Assembly (NCBI GenBank): GCA_021775005.1
Contig: JAJFIK010000083.1
Coordinates: forward strand, 1 to 57,805
Direction: 5' to 3'
Length of the DNA stretch: 57,805 bases
DNA from: Rhodospirillales bacterium
GTDB taxonomy: Bacteria > Pseudomonadota > Alphaproteobacteria > JAJFIK01
Each line of letters starts with the position of its first letter. The stretch's first letter is position 1. Below the pieces are notes generated by a model, which saw only the letters and a program-made list of their open reading frames with translations, was not told the origin of the DNA and ran no database searches. Of the stretch, positions 17,467 to 26,311 are shown one piece after another. A program made the position numbers and the translations under genes.

Positions 17467-19932
17467 TTAAGCAACGTTTTGTGAAGCCGGTGGAGGTTGC
17501 TGAGGCGTAGAGCGCCCGGACGCGGTCCATTGCTGAATGCGCGCGATGGCGATGTCTAAATCGATGGGCTTTGTGAGAAAATCGTCGGCGCCTGATGCGA
17601 GAAAGTCGTCCCGGTCCTTTTCGAAGGCACTGGCCGAGACAGCAACGATAGGAGCATTCGCGCTTGGCCCATCGGAAGCACGGATAAGCTCGATAGCGGC
17701 AATGCCGTCCATCACCGGCATGTTTCGGTCCACTAGGATAGCGTCGTAGGCAAACTGACCGGCAGCGTCGACTGCGTTCTTACCATTGGCGACGACATGA
17801 ACCACATATCCCACCTGCGTCAATGCTATATTGAGGAGCCGCTGGTTTGGGATGTTGTCCTCGGCCAGAAGGATCGTTCCCTTGTGCGTGGCGGCCGGGC
17901 TGTGGGAAGGCCGTGTCGCGTCCGCCGCAGGGACCTCGGCCACCGCTTCGACCTCTCCCAAGTCATCAGAGGAATTTGACCTCTCGCGATTCATTGCGAC
18001 CTGATGGATGAGCGCGACCAGATCTTGAACAACCAGAGGTTTGGGGCACACGGCTGCCGCAGTGTTCTGGTCGACGCCCTTTGAAGGGCCTTCGATGGCT
18101 TGACCGGAGACGAGGATTATTTGAAGTTCGAGTTCACCACTCGCGGATTTAAGCTCCTCCAATATGGTCCGGTCGAATGTTGGAACGGCGGAGTCATCGA
18201 AAACAGCAACCTGAATGGGAATACCCTTATGCGCTGCGGCTTCGATCTTGCGCTTGGCCCCGCTAAGGTTGCGCGCTGCCGAAACGTTTGTCCCGAGAGA
18301 TTCCAGAACCGTTGTGGTCACCTTCCGCCGCAGATCGCTCAGGTCCATGATCAGAACACTCAATCCCTGCAGATCCATATCCATCCTGCGCGGAACCGCG
18401 GAGGATGTTGGAGCGGTCATATCCAAAGGCACGGTGAAGCGCATTTGGGTTCCTTGCCCCAGAATACTCTCAGCTTGGATATGGCCTCCCAACAACTCAA
18501 TCAAGCGCCGGCTTATCGCAAGGCCGAGGCCGGTTCCGCCGTATTGCCGTCGATCAGAACTATCGGCTTGTGTGAAGGCTTGAAAAACGTGATTGAGCTT
18601 TTCTTTTGGAATTCCAATACCGGTGTCCGTGACAAGAAATTCCGCGAAGCACTGACCGGTTTCATCTGAATGATCTCGTCTTACTTCTATTGCCACCGCG
18701 CCTTCTTCGGTGAATTTTATGGCATTGCCGACCAGATTGAACAGAACCTGCCGGATTGCGCCAATATCACTGACAAGTTCTTCCGGCAGCGCCGGGTCGA
18801 TATAGGTTACCAAGGCGAGGCCGGTTTCGGTAAACTGGGGTCCGAGCAACCTGGTAACGCTCTCGGTCAAATCTTGAAGCTTGAACGGGAGGGATTCGAG
18901 CGCGTACCTGCCCGATTCTAATTTCGAATAGTCCAATATTTCGTTGAGAATCTCCATCAGATCGTTACCTGAAGTCCGAATGATCTCAAGATAGTCAAGT
19001 TGCTCTTCATTCACGCCGCTTTGTTTCAAAAGGTCTGTAAAACCAATCACGGCATTCATGGGGGTACGGATTTCATGGCTAACAACGGCCAGGAATTCAG
19101 ACTTGGCACGCTCTGAAGTGATCGCGCGATCCCTCTCGGCGGCGGTCTGCGTGTGGGCTTTGAGAATGGCGACATTCATGGGCTTGAAGATGGCCAGCCA
19201 CACGAGAACCAACGAGCCCAGCACCATGAAAGCTCCAAAGATAATGAGAGGTTTTACCAACTTTGTATGATGGATAGACTTAGCAGCCATTTGCGCGCGC
19301 AACGCCCCCATGGCCGGTGCAGCATCGTGCCGGACCACCCGCACGATTTCGCGGCGCAATGCGTCAAGAGACGCGGAGTCATGTTGAGCGTTGTGCAGGT
19401 TGACAAAGCGACGCCCCAAAACAAGTACATTGCCAATCACCGATTCGAGTGAATCTCCGCCGTTGGCTAAGTTTTCTTCCCACGTTCCGTATAGATCTGG
19501 CGGCATTCGGGCCGGGAGATATATGGGTGGTTCATGATCGGTTAGATTTTCGGAATGGGCTTGTTCGATCGATTCGTCCAAGTGCTGCTCGCTATAGCTT
19601 TCGACGGAAGCTGCGCGCGCTGCCTCCAATCCATCGGGATCGACCTGCCGCAATGCGCTGTAGATGTGAGCAAGTTCGTCCAGCGTTGCACTCAATTGCA
19701 CTCGATCCATTTCGGCAAAGTTATCATGATGATTTTGAGCCTCGTTTACTTTGAGGGCAAAATCATAAGTGACTTCGGCCAATTGATGGAATGCCGACTG
19801 GTAGCTGTTAGCAATGTTTGCAGATGTAATGGTACGCCACCCAACAAAGCCTGTCCCTGTGAACGCCGCAAGACACACCAACCCGGCAATCAGAAATCGC
19901 CTCGCTAAGTAGTCTTTGTTCAAAGTAGTCAT
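17467..19932 (-). CDS. Membrane hybrid histidine kinase with two receiver-like domains
   Basis: About 821 residues from ATG 19932 (ATG 19944 is also possible; neither has a strong ribosome-binding site). TM1 (RFLIAGLVCLAAFTGTGFVGW) and TM2 (PLIIFGAFMVLGSLVLVWLAIF) enclose a periplasmic sensor region of roughly 200 residues. Then come HisKA (FLAVVSHEIRTPMNAVIGFTDL, phospho-His in SHEIRTP) and HATPase (NLVGNAIKFTEEG, DTGIGIPKE, GGTGLGLAISRRL). A degenerate receiver (VLIMDLSDLRRK... VAVFDDS) and a canonical receiver (ILLAEDNIPNQRLL, DAILVDRNMPVMDG, KPID) follow. It is probably a multistep phosphorelay starter acting with a phosphotransferase elsewhere. A one-mismatch CtrA-like box lies 67 bases upstream of the start. 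Confidence 0.92.
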   Translation of the reverse strand: MTTLNKDYLARRFLIAGLVCLAAFTGTGFVGWRTITSANIANSYQSAFHQLAEVTYDFALKVNEAQNHHDNFAEMDRVQLSATLDELAHIYSALRQVDPDGLEAARAASVESYSEQHLDESIEQAHSENLTDHEPPIYLPARMPPDLYGTWEENLANGGDSLESVIGNVLVLGRRFVNLHNAQHDSASLDALRREIVRVVRHDAAPAMGALRAQMAAKSIHHTKLVKPLIIFGAFMVLGSLVLVWLAIFKPMNVAILKAHTQTAAERDRAITSERAKSEFLAVVSHEIRTPMNAVIGFTDLLKQSGVNEEQLDYLEIIRTSGNDLMEILNEILDYSKLESGRYALESLPFKLQDLTESVTRLLGPQFTETGLALVTYIDPALPEELVSDIGAIRQVLFNLVGNAIKFTEEGAVAIEVRRDHSDETGQCFAEFLVTDTGIGIPKEKLNHVFQAFTQADSSDRRQYGGTGLGLAISRRLIELLGGHIQAESILGQGTQMRFTVPLDMTAPTSSAVPRRMDMDLQGLSVLIMDLSDLRRKVTTTVLESLGTNVSAARNLSGAKRKIEAAAHKGIPIQVAVFDDSAVPTFDRTILEELKSASGELELQIILVSGQAIEGPSKGVDQNTAAAVCPKPLVVQDLVALIHQVAMNRERSNSSDDLGEVEAVAEVPAADATRPSHSPAATHKGTILLAEDNIPNQRLLNIALTQVGYVVHVVANGKNAVDAAGQFAYDAILVDRNMPVMDGIAAIELIRASDGPSANAPIVAVSASAFEKDRDDFLASGADDFLTKPIDLDIAIARIQQWTASGRSTPQQPPPASQNVA

Positions 19933-19998
19933 TCGACCGCCCATTTTTCTTGCGGCGGCATTGTGTGCCACCGGCCCCTGCAACCTATTATTGCTATG

Positions 19999-20013
19999 TT
20001 AAAATCGCCTAAA
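19999..20013. promoter_or_regulatory. CtrA-like box, one mismatch
   Basis: TTAA-AATCGCC-TAAA, matching TTAA-N7-TTAA at seven of eight positions, upstream of the leftward hybrid kinase. A single-mismatch match in an AT-richer gap is weak evidence alone. Confidence 0.25.
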
Positions 20014-20135
20014 TTCCGCACCGCCAATGAGACTCCCTGCAGTGACCAGTAGCTGGGCAAAAGGCTTCGCGGGCGGTGTTTGGAGAACCGTCCTGATGGC
20101 TTGTATTGAACTCCCGTGCAGCCTCATGCGTGGTC

Positions 20136-21536
20136 CTAAGCCACGAGTGGCATTGATTGTTCAATGTCGGGCTTGAACTGGCGTTTTGGAAGAATGATAC
20201 GAACAGTTGTGCCGACATTCCTCGCGCTGTCAATTTCAAGCTTTCCGTGATGACCTTCGACGATACGCTGGCAGATGCTCAGCCCAAGCCCCACGCCCGC
20301 CTCCACGACGTCCTGCCGAGTGTCGCCGTGGATTTGGGAGAAGGGTTGCAAGGCCATCTTGATTTCGTCATGGCTCATCCCACGCCCCCGGTCGGAAACG
20401 GATATGCACATTTCCTGACTTCCGTGTTCTGTAACAGAGGCGGAAATCGTCGACCCTTCCGGCGAATATTTGATTCCATTGGAAATTATATTGGCGATAA
20501 CACGTGCAACTTGCGAAAAATTACACTCCACATCGCCTATCGGCAGATCGCGCGCAGTAAGTTTGATTTCTTGATCTCGCTCGAGCAGCTTTAGTTCCAG
20601 TTGCCGAATCTGTGTCTCGACAAGGTCATAAAGATCCACCAACTCTGTTTCTATTGGCCCCTCTGCATCACTTAGTTTCGCGTACAGCAAAAGGTCCGAC
20701 ATCATATCAAGGATTAACTTGCCGCTATCGTGAATCACCGAGGCATAGTCTGTAATTTTCTCGCGATCAAAGGAATGTGCTGTCTCTTGCTTTGCCATAT
20801 CGGCGAAGCCGATTATGGCATTGAGCGGCGTTCTAAGATCATGTGACAACGCTGATACAAGTCCTGATAGAGAGATCGATGCCTTTTCAAATTCGTTTCG
20901 GCTTTCAATAATGCTCTTGGCAGCGCGCATAACGACGTAGATGCAAGAGAGAACAAGTAGCAAGCACGCCCATGTTGAAATTGATGCGAAAAATAGGGCT
21001 CTGTATTCTTCATCCCCCGCGACAGAAAGGGTAACGACAGACGACGGAACAACGTCAAGGGCATATGGTGCCGCAAAAGTTAAAAGCGCAAGCAATGCCG
21101 TGACGAATACCGCATAGCTGATCCCGGCACGTGGCCCGATGAAGAAAACAGCGAGCAAGGGCATTTGCGCGAGTACAGGTATGACTGGCGATGCGATTCC
21201 GCCCGAGGACCACGCGTCTGAAAGCATCCCCAGTGTGATACTTGTGGTTAATAGTAAACCCACACTTGAGGTCGATTGCGTAATGTTGAGGATGAAGGGG
21301 GCAAGCAGCAAGCAACCCGCAGCAAACCCGCAAACGATCGGTGTAATCGGATAGTCGTACAAGCCATTGAGCTGACTGAAGACAACAATAAAAACTCCGA
21401 AGAGGCCAAAGATTGGGGCGCAAAACTTGATAAGAATTTCTCTGCCTTGCTCAAGGCTTTGAGATACGGCCTGAATCTCCGAAGCCGAGAGCCGCTCCAG
21501 CTCCTCAATATTCTTTGCGAAAATGTTTTGCAGCAT
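20136..21536 (-). CDS. Membrane sensor histidine kinase, no receiver
   Basis: 466 residues. The N-terminal half has about six membrane helices (from FCAPIFGLFGVFIVVFS to WACLLLVLSCIYVVM) with little periplasmic exposure, as in integral-membrane sensors. HisKA follows (LVSALSHDLRTPLNAIIGFADM), then HATPase (VIANIISNGIKYSPEG, SDRGRGMSHDEI, GVGLGLSICQRIVEGHHG). No receiver or phosphotransfer domain is attached, and no response-regulator gene is adjacent. It lies about 200 bases upstream of the hybrid kinase, in the same direction, so the two could share a transcript. The signal is unknown. Confidence 0.92.
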   Translation of the reverse strand: MLQNIFAKNIEELERLSASEIQAVSQSLEQGREILIKFCAPIFGLFGVFIVVFSQLNGLYDYPITPIVCGFAAGCLLLAPFILNITQSTSSVGLLLTTSITLGMLSDAWSSGGIASPVIPVLAQMPLLAVFFIGPRAGISYAVFVTALLALLTFAAPYALDVVPSSVVTLSVAGDEEYRALFFASISTWACLLLVLSCIYVVMRAAKSIIESRNEFEKASISLSGLVSALSHDLRTPLNAIIGFADMAKQETAHSFDREKITDYASVIHDSGKLILDMMSDLLLYAKLSDAEGPIETELVDLYDLVETQIRQLELKLLERDQEIKLTARDLPIGDVECNFSQVARVIANIISNGIKYSPEGSTISASVTEHGSQEMCISVSDRGRGMSHDEIKMALQPFSQIHGDTRQDVVEAGVGLGLSICQRIVEGHHGKLEIDSARNVGTTVRIILPKRQFKPDIEQSMPLVA

Positions 21537-21713
21537 AGAGACTCTTTGAACCGGAGGTTGTGTCGCTAATATAAATCGGAATCATTAATTTAGGCTTGCC
21601 CTCATCAAAAACTCTGTCCGTGCGATGAGAACGCCTGATTTTCTGCGCCCCGCATCCAATTTCCAATCCTTGCGCATCCACACTGGTGACCACGAAATGC
21701 CCAAGGAGCTAAA

Positions 21714-22412
21714 ATGAAAAATACCTCAACCCGCCAATTTATCATCGATCTGGCACTCGTCTTCGGCGTCATGCTCAGTGTCAAGTGGGTGGCTGATTAC
21801 TATGAAATCATTGGCGCCGGCTCCATTGCCATTTGGTGCGCCATCATCGTCGCCACATTGGTTTTGCGGCGCGACGGCACAAGTTGGGGCGACTTGGGCC
21901 TGACCCTCCCCAAGGGGTGGAAAGGATGGGCCGGAACCGTTGGAATCGCACTTGGCGCCGTGGTCACCGTGGCACTGGTGATGGCCCTTGTTGTCGCCCC
22001 GTTCTTTGCCTCGCTGGGGATTGAAACACCAAGTGACGCGGGTGACCGATTTGCCTTTTTCCTTGGCAAACCGTTTGTGTTCATCACATTTCTTGTGGTG
22101 GTGATTTGGTTCGGTGCAGCCCTTGGCGAAGAATTGCTTATGCGCGGGTTTGTACTGAACCACTTTGCTGACATGTTTGGTCGCGGACGCATTGGCGTCT
22201 TCGCTGCACTGGTGGTGCACGCGGTTATTTTCGGCTCGATGCATGCCTATCAGGGCATTCCCGGCATTGTCAGCACTGGCATGATCGCGATGATTTTTGG
22301 CTCCATATACTTGCTTGCCGGGCGTAAGCTCATGCCTGTCATTCTCGGCCACGGCATCATCAACACCATCAGCCTGACCGGTTATTACGTTACCAATGGC
22401 GCGATGACGTAA
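21714..22412 (+). CDS. CPBP-family intramembrane metalloprotease
   Basis: 232 residues with several membrane helices. The family (type II CAAX prenyl endopeptidase / bacteriocin-processing Abi proteins) carries conserved motifs that are all visible: EELLMRG (EExxxR), FGSMH (FxxxH) and HGIIN (HxxxN). It probably cleaves a membrane-embedded substrate, but no partner peptide or prenylation gene is nearby. AAGGAGC lies six bases ahead of the ATG. It is transcribed divergently from the histidine kinase across a gap of about 180 bases. Confidence 0.9.
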   Translation: MKNTSTRQFIIDLALVFGVMLSVKWVADYYEIIGAGSIAIWCAIIVATLVLRRDGTSWGDLGLTLPKGWKGWAGTVGIALGAVVTVALVMALVVAPFFASLGIETPSDAGDRFAFFLGKPFVFITFLVVVIWFGAALGEELLMRGFVLNHFADMFGRGRIGVFAALVVHAVIFGSMHAYQGIPGIVSTGMIAMIFGSIYLLAGRKLMPVILGHGIINTISLTGYYVTNGAMT

Positions 22413-22507
22413 CGCACCGCGTCAATCAGCAGAAGCTAGCGCGCCTCGGCACCATGCCTGCAAGCGTGGTCGCCGCCCACCTAACGTTGAATTCATCCAG
22501 CGCCGTG

Positions 22508-24076
22508 TCACTCCGTGAGGTGAACCCAGCGGCCCTGAAAATTGTTGTTCGCGGTGATGGGCATTTCGATATTATCGCGCAGGGCCCAGACCACCACCTG
22601 GTTGTGCAGCGGCAGATATATGAGGTCCGCCATGACGATCTCCCAGGCTTGGCGAATAAGCATGAGCCGGCGGTCTGAATCAAATTCGGCACTGAATTCA
22701 TTCAGCAGCTCATTGATTTGCGGATTGTCATAGCCGGGGATATTCCAGACGCTGCCCGCCTCATACATATAGTCAAAGGTATCCTGGCTATCGAGTACGC
22801 CAGAGGACCATCCCAGCATGTAGAAGTCGGTCTCGCGGTTTTCCAATTTGGGAAAATGCAGCGTCTTGGGGAGCGCATCGAGATGCACGTCAACACCAAT
22901 GCGCGCCAGCATTGCCACCACGGCCTGGCAAATGGCTTCATCGTTGAGATAACGATCATTGGGGCAATCAAGCCGCAGCGAAAATCCATCCGCGTAGCCG
23001 GCCTCCGCCAGCAAACTTTGTGCGCGCGAAGGGTCATAAGCCAACCGCACATCCAAGTCTTCGAAATAGCCGTTGATGCCCGGCGCGACCATGAACCCGG
23101 TGGGGTCCGATCGTCCGCGCATAATGCGGGACTGGATCGCATCTGCATCAATAGCGTGGTAAAATGCTTGGCGCACACGCAAGTCTGAAAGGGGGTTGGC
23201 ACCTTCCACATTCCCTGTGCGCAGCTCCGGCGATGAAACATTCAGGCCAAAGAAAATTGTCCGCACTTGCGGGGTTTCCATTGTTGTAAGCCCCGGTGTG
23301 CGTTCAATACGCGCCAGATCTTGCAAGGGGGGCTCCGGCACAAAATCCACTTGACCTGATAGAAGGGCTGCCACGCGCGTGGCATCATTGGAGATTGGCA
23401 AATAAATCAGCTGATCCAGATTGTGCGGGTTCGCCTCCCTAAGCCCCCACCAATCATCATTGCGCCCCAGCACCGTGCGCACGTCTTGCTCTCGAGAGAT
23501 GAGCGAAAAGGGACCCGTTCCCATGGCATGGCGCACAGCATAGTTCTCACCACCGGCAGCGAAATCCTGCACGGCGACCGCATCATTGGCGATGGCCCAG
23601 GCTTCCGACATGATCAAAACATTCGTAAGATTGCGCGGTAAAAGCGGCAGCGGCGAAGAGGTTACAAATTCCACCGTTAACGGATCAATGATGTTGATTT
23701 CTGCAATGTCACGCACATAGAAATTGTAATCCGACGTGGGGTCCTGCGCGCGGCGCAGGGAGAACACAACATCTTCCGCCGTGAAGGGTGTGCCGTCTTG
23801 AAAGCGCACATTTTCGCGCAATCTGAAGCGCCAGCGGGAATCATCCACCGCCTCCCAATTGGTCGCCAACCCGGCCGCCAGCTCGAGGGTCTGGTCAAAG
23901 ACGGTAAGAGATTCATAAATCTGGCTCAGCAAGCTGAAGGTCGGGCCTTCGGCCTGCGCATAAGGATCAAGAGTGAGCGCATCCCCGCGCGAGCCCACAG
24001 TAAGTGTATTTTCGGCCACGGCCGCCTGAGGCACTAGGACCGCAATTGCAGTAATACCAGCGTAAATTAATCGCAT
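22508..24076 (-). CDS. ABC transporter periplasmic binding protein, peptide type (SBP family 5)
   Basis: 522 residues from ATG 24076 (AAGGG upstream), giving a clean signal peptide MRLIYAGITAIAVLVPQAAVA; the frame is open 29 codons further without family similarity. Features of oligopeptide/dipeptide-binding proteins are seen: TLDPYAQAEGPTF, LTVFDQTLELAAGLATNWE, RFQDGTPFTAEDVVFSLRR, and VRQAFYHAIDADAI. It should bind a peptide or similar ligand in the periplasm and hand it to a Dpp/Opp-type permease. None is adjacent; the yej-type transporter at the right end of the window is over 30 kb away, so this is an orphan receptor here. Confidence 0.92.
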   Translation of the reverse strand: MRLIYAGITAIAVLVPQAAVAENTLTVGSRGDALTLDPYAQAEGPTFSLLSQIYESLTVFDQTLELAAGLATNWEAVDDSRWRFRLRENVRFQDGTPFTAEDVVFSLRRAQDPTSDYNFYVRDIAEINIIDPLTVEFVTSSPLPLLPRNLTNVLIMSEAWAIANDAVAVQDFAAGGENYAVRHAMGTGPFSLISREQDVRTVLGRNDDWWGLREANPHNLDQLIYLPISNDATRVAALLSGQVDFVPEPPLQDLARIERTPGLTTMETPQVRTIFFGLNVSSPELRTGNVEGANPLSDLRVRQAFYHAIDADAIQSRIMRGRSDPTGFMVAPGINGYFEDLDVRLAYDPSRAQSLLAEAGYADGFSLRLDCPNDRYLNDEAICQAVVAMLARIGVDVHLDALPKTLHFPKLENRETDFYMLGWSSGVLDSQDTFDYMYEAGSVWNIPGYDNPQINELLNEFSAEFDSDRRLMLIRQAWEIVMADLIYLPLHNQVVVWALRDNIEMPITANNNFQGRWVHLTE

Positions 24077-24164
24077 GCAGCCACCCTTGAAATGATCTTC
24101 CCAGCCCAACCTCATTATGTTTGAAATATCGATGCTGTCACCAGCAAATAGCAGTTGGGCCAAG

Positions 24165-24179
24165 TTAACTGCGTTTTAA
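24165..24179. promoter_or_regulatory. CtrA-type box, exact TTAA-N7-TTAA
   Basis: TTAA-CTGCGTT-TTAA, an exact match to the CtrA consensus known from Caulobacter and relatives. It is 39 bases upstream of the PAS histidine kinase start and 88 bases upstream of the divergent binding-protein gene, so it could control either. Confidence 0.5.
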
Positions 24180-24218
24180 TCCGAGGCGTCTTGAGTGGCA
24201 AAAAGTCAAGGCTATTAG

Positions 24219-25784
24219 ATGACGCCCGATATGGAAAAAATTCTACCGCCGCCAGCGCTGCTCTCAGCCATCGCCCAAACTGGCGTGGGCTTCATATTCT
24301 GCGGCCTAGACCGGCGCATTGAATGGGTAAATGAAGCCTTCACCGCCATCACCGGTTACACGCTCAAGGAAGTCAAGGGCCAACTGACGCGCGATCTGGC
24401 CCTGTCGACCCCCCTTCAAGGCAATGTCATTGATGGCAACCTGACGAGGTTGGTGGAAAGCGGTGAAATTCGCTTTGAAGCAGATATCGCCCATAAGAAA
24501 GGTCAATCTGTGACGGTGGATGTTTGGTTTCGCCAAATCAAGGACGGCGACGAAGAGCTCATCGGATACCTAATTTCAGTAATCGACATTTCCGCACTTA
24601 CACGCACCAGAAAACGACTCACGGCATTTATGGAGAATGCGACAACAGGCATCGTTGTGCAAAATCAAGACGGTGAAATTATTGATTGTAATCCGGAAGC
24701 GGAGCGCTTGTTGGGGCTGACGCGAGAACAAATAAACGGCCGTCATTCTGTCGACCCTCGCTGGCGCGCCATTCGAGAAGATGGCTCTGACTTTCCCGGC
24801 GAGGAGCATGCCATTTCCCGCACGCTGCGGGATGGCGAACCCAGACACAACGAAGTCATCGGAATCCACACACCCGACGGGCGAACGCGGTGGCTTCTCG
24901 TCAATACTCGCGCATTCGCCAACGAAATCGATGGTCGCCGCAATGCGATTGCGAGCTTTAGCGATCTCACCTCGACCAAAGATAAGGAACAGCTGCTCAT
25001 TGCGTTGAGCCAGGAAAAGGAAGAGGCGCGAAAAAGGGCGGAAGACGGCACCCGCGCCAAGGCCGCCTTCCTGGCCACAATGAGTCACGAGATTCGCACG
25101 CCCCTCAACGGGGTAATGGGCATGCTGCAACTGCTTGCTCGCACCGTTGAAGATGAGAAGCAATCGGAATATGTGGATGTCGCGTATAAGTCAGCTGAAG
25201 GTTTGTTGCGGTTGCTCAATGATATTCTCGACTACTCAAAGCTTGAAGGCGGCAAAGTTAATGTGGAGAAAGAGCCTTTTTCCCCTGCGGAAGAGCTGGA
25301 GCGCATTATCACTTTGATGAAACCCCGCATCGTTGAGCGCGGCCTTGATCTGCTTGTGGATCGGAGCGGCGAGCACATTCCCTTTGCCGGTGATAGCGGG
25401 CGGTTTGGCCAGGTCCTGCTCAACCTCATTGGTAACGCGATTAAATTTACCGACCAAGGGCACGTGGAAATTTCTTTGCAGGTTCGCGACGGAGACACGC
25501 CCCAATTGCGCATGGAGATTACAGATACCGGAATCGGTATTGCCGCGGATTCGCAACGTCATCTTTTCAATCGGTTCTCCCAGGCGGATGCCTCCATCAC
25601 CCGGCGGTTCCAGGGAACCGGCCTGGGCCTCGCCATCAGCAAAGAACTCGTTGAGCTCATGGGGGGACGCATCGGTTTCACCAGTGAAGCTGGCGCCGGC
25701 TCAACATTCTGGTTCGAATTGCCAAGCGCCGAATGCGCGACAGATGCCGAACATCCTCAAGGGGCGAGCGCGGCGAATGGCTAG
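24219..25784 (+). CDS. Soluble PAS-PAS histidine kinase
   Basis: 521 residues with no membrane helix, so cytoplasmic. PAS domain 1 (about residues 12-125, FIFCGLDRRIEWVNEAFTAI, ITGYTLKEV) is followed by PAS domain 2 (about 135-260, GIVVQNQDGEIIDCNPEAER). HisKA (AAFLATMSHEIRTPLNGVMGM) and HATPase (NLIGNAIKFTDQGHV, DTGIGIAADS, GTGLGLAISKELVELMGG) follow. There is no receiver domain. The start is ATG 24219; ATG 24231 is an alternative. An exact CtrA-type box lies just upstream. The HisKA/HATPase type resembles the cell-cycle kinases of alphaproteobacteria, but the partner is not in the window. Confidence 0.92.
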   Translation: MTPDMEKILPPPALLSAIAQTGVGFIFCGLDRRIEWVNEAFTAITGYTLKEVKGQLTRDLALSTPLQGNVIDGNLTRLVESGEIRFEADIAHKKGQSVTVDVWFRQIKDGDEELIGYLISVIDISALTRTRKRLTAFMENATTGIVVQNQDGEIIDCNPEAERLLGLTREQINGRHSVDPRWRAIREDGSDFPGEEHAISRTLRDGEPRHNEVIGIHTPDGRTRWLLVNTRAFANEIDGRRNAIASFSDLTSTKDKEQLLIALSQEKEEARKRAEDGTRAKAAFLATMSHEIRTPLNGVMGMLQLLARTVEDEKQSEYVDVAYKSAEGLLRLLNDILDYSKLEGGKVNVEKEPFSPAEELERIITLMKPRIVERGLDLLVDRSGEHIPFAGDSGRFGQVLLNLIGNAIKFTDQGHVEISLQVRDGDTPQLRMEITDTGIGIAADSQRHLFNRFSQADASITRRFQGTGLGLAISKELVELMGGRIGFTSEAGAGSTFWFELPSAECATDAEHPQGASAANG

Positions 25785-25888
25785 CGCCGTGCGCCGGGGC
25801 TCATCGAACATTCTCAAAGCGCAGCGATTTTCACGTCACAACAATTATCTTGCTCAGCAAGATTTGAGGTCCAAAACCGCCAACCCAT

Positions 25889-26179
25889 CTAGGTTCCGAT
25901 TTCCGTTCCCGCATGAACCAGCGCTTCCATAGCGACACGGTTCTCTTCCCGAAGCGTTGCCCACTCTCCGCGCGTCAAACAGACATGAATATAAAGACGA
26001 GTTCCCGTGGGTTGGATCGCCCTGCAGAGCACTTCGTCCTGACGCTCCGCAACCGACATAGCCGTTAGGTCAACGCGGTTGGTGTCCAGGTTTTCTTGAG
26101 ACAACGCTGGCGTTGCTGTCCAGAATACAACGCCAAGTACTAGACCCGCCACTGAAGCGAGTTGAATCAACTTGCTCAT
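25889..26179 (-). CDS. Small exported protein with CRAIQPTGTRL/C motif
   Basis: 96 residues. A signal peptide (LIQLASVAGLVLGVVFWTATPALS) is followed by about 65 residues with two Cys (LCRAIQPTGTRLYIHVCLTRGEWATL). The pattern Cys, then a PTGTRL-like stretch, then Cys and a Thr-Arg-x-Glu-Trp end, occurs in many small secreted alphaproteobacterial proteins of unknown role; the two Cys may form a disulfide. The ATG is preceded by AGGAGG. It is probably monocistronic. Confidence 0.75.
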   Translation of the reverse strand: MSKLIQLASVAGLVLGVVFWTATPALSQENLDTNRVDLTAMSVAERQDEVLCRAIQPTGTRLYIHVCLTRGEWATLREENRVAMEALVHAGTEIGT

Positions 26180-26311
26180 GACTACCTCCTAGTAACCGAA
26201 TGATGTATCACGCAGCCCCGGCACGCCGGGCACCGGGACCATGGGCATCATACGCCTCGAAACAGAATATTTGAAACTCTGTCGAGCGAGGCTCAGAGCC
26301 ATTTGCACGAA

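Noticed and set aside
22508-24076. Binding protein as the YejA partner of the yej-type genes
   Set aside because: It is more than 30 kb away and the yejB gene runs off the window, where yejA would be expected. The family match alone does not link them.
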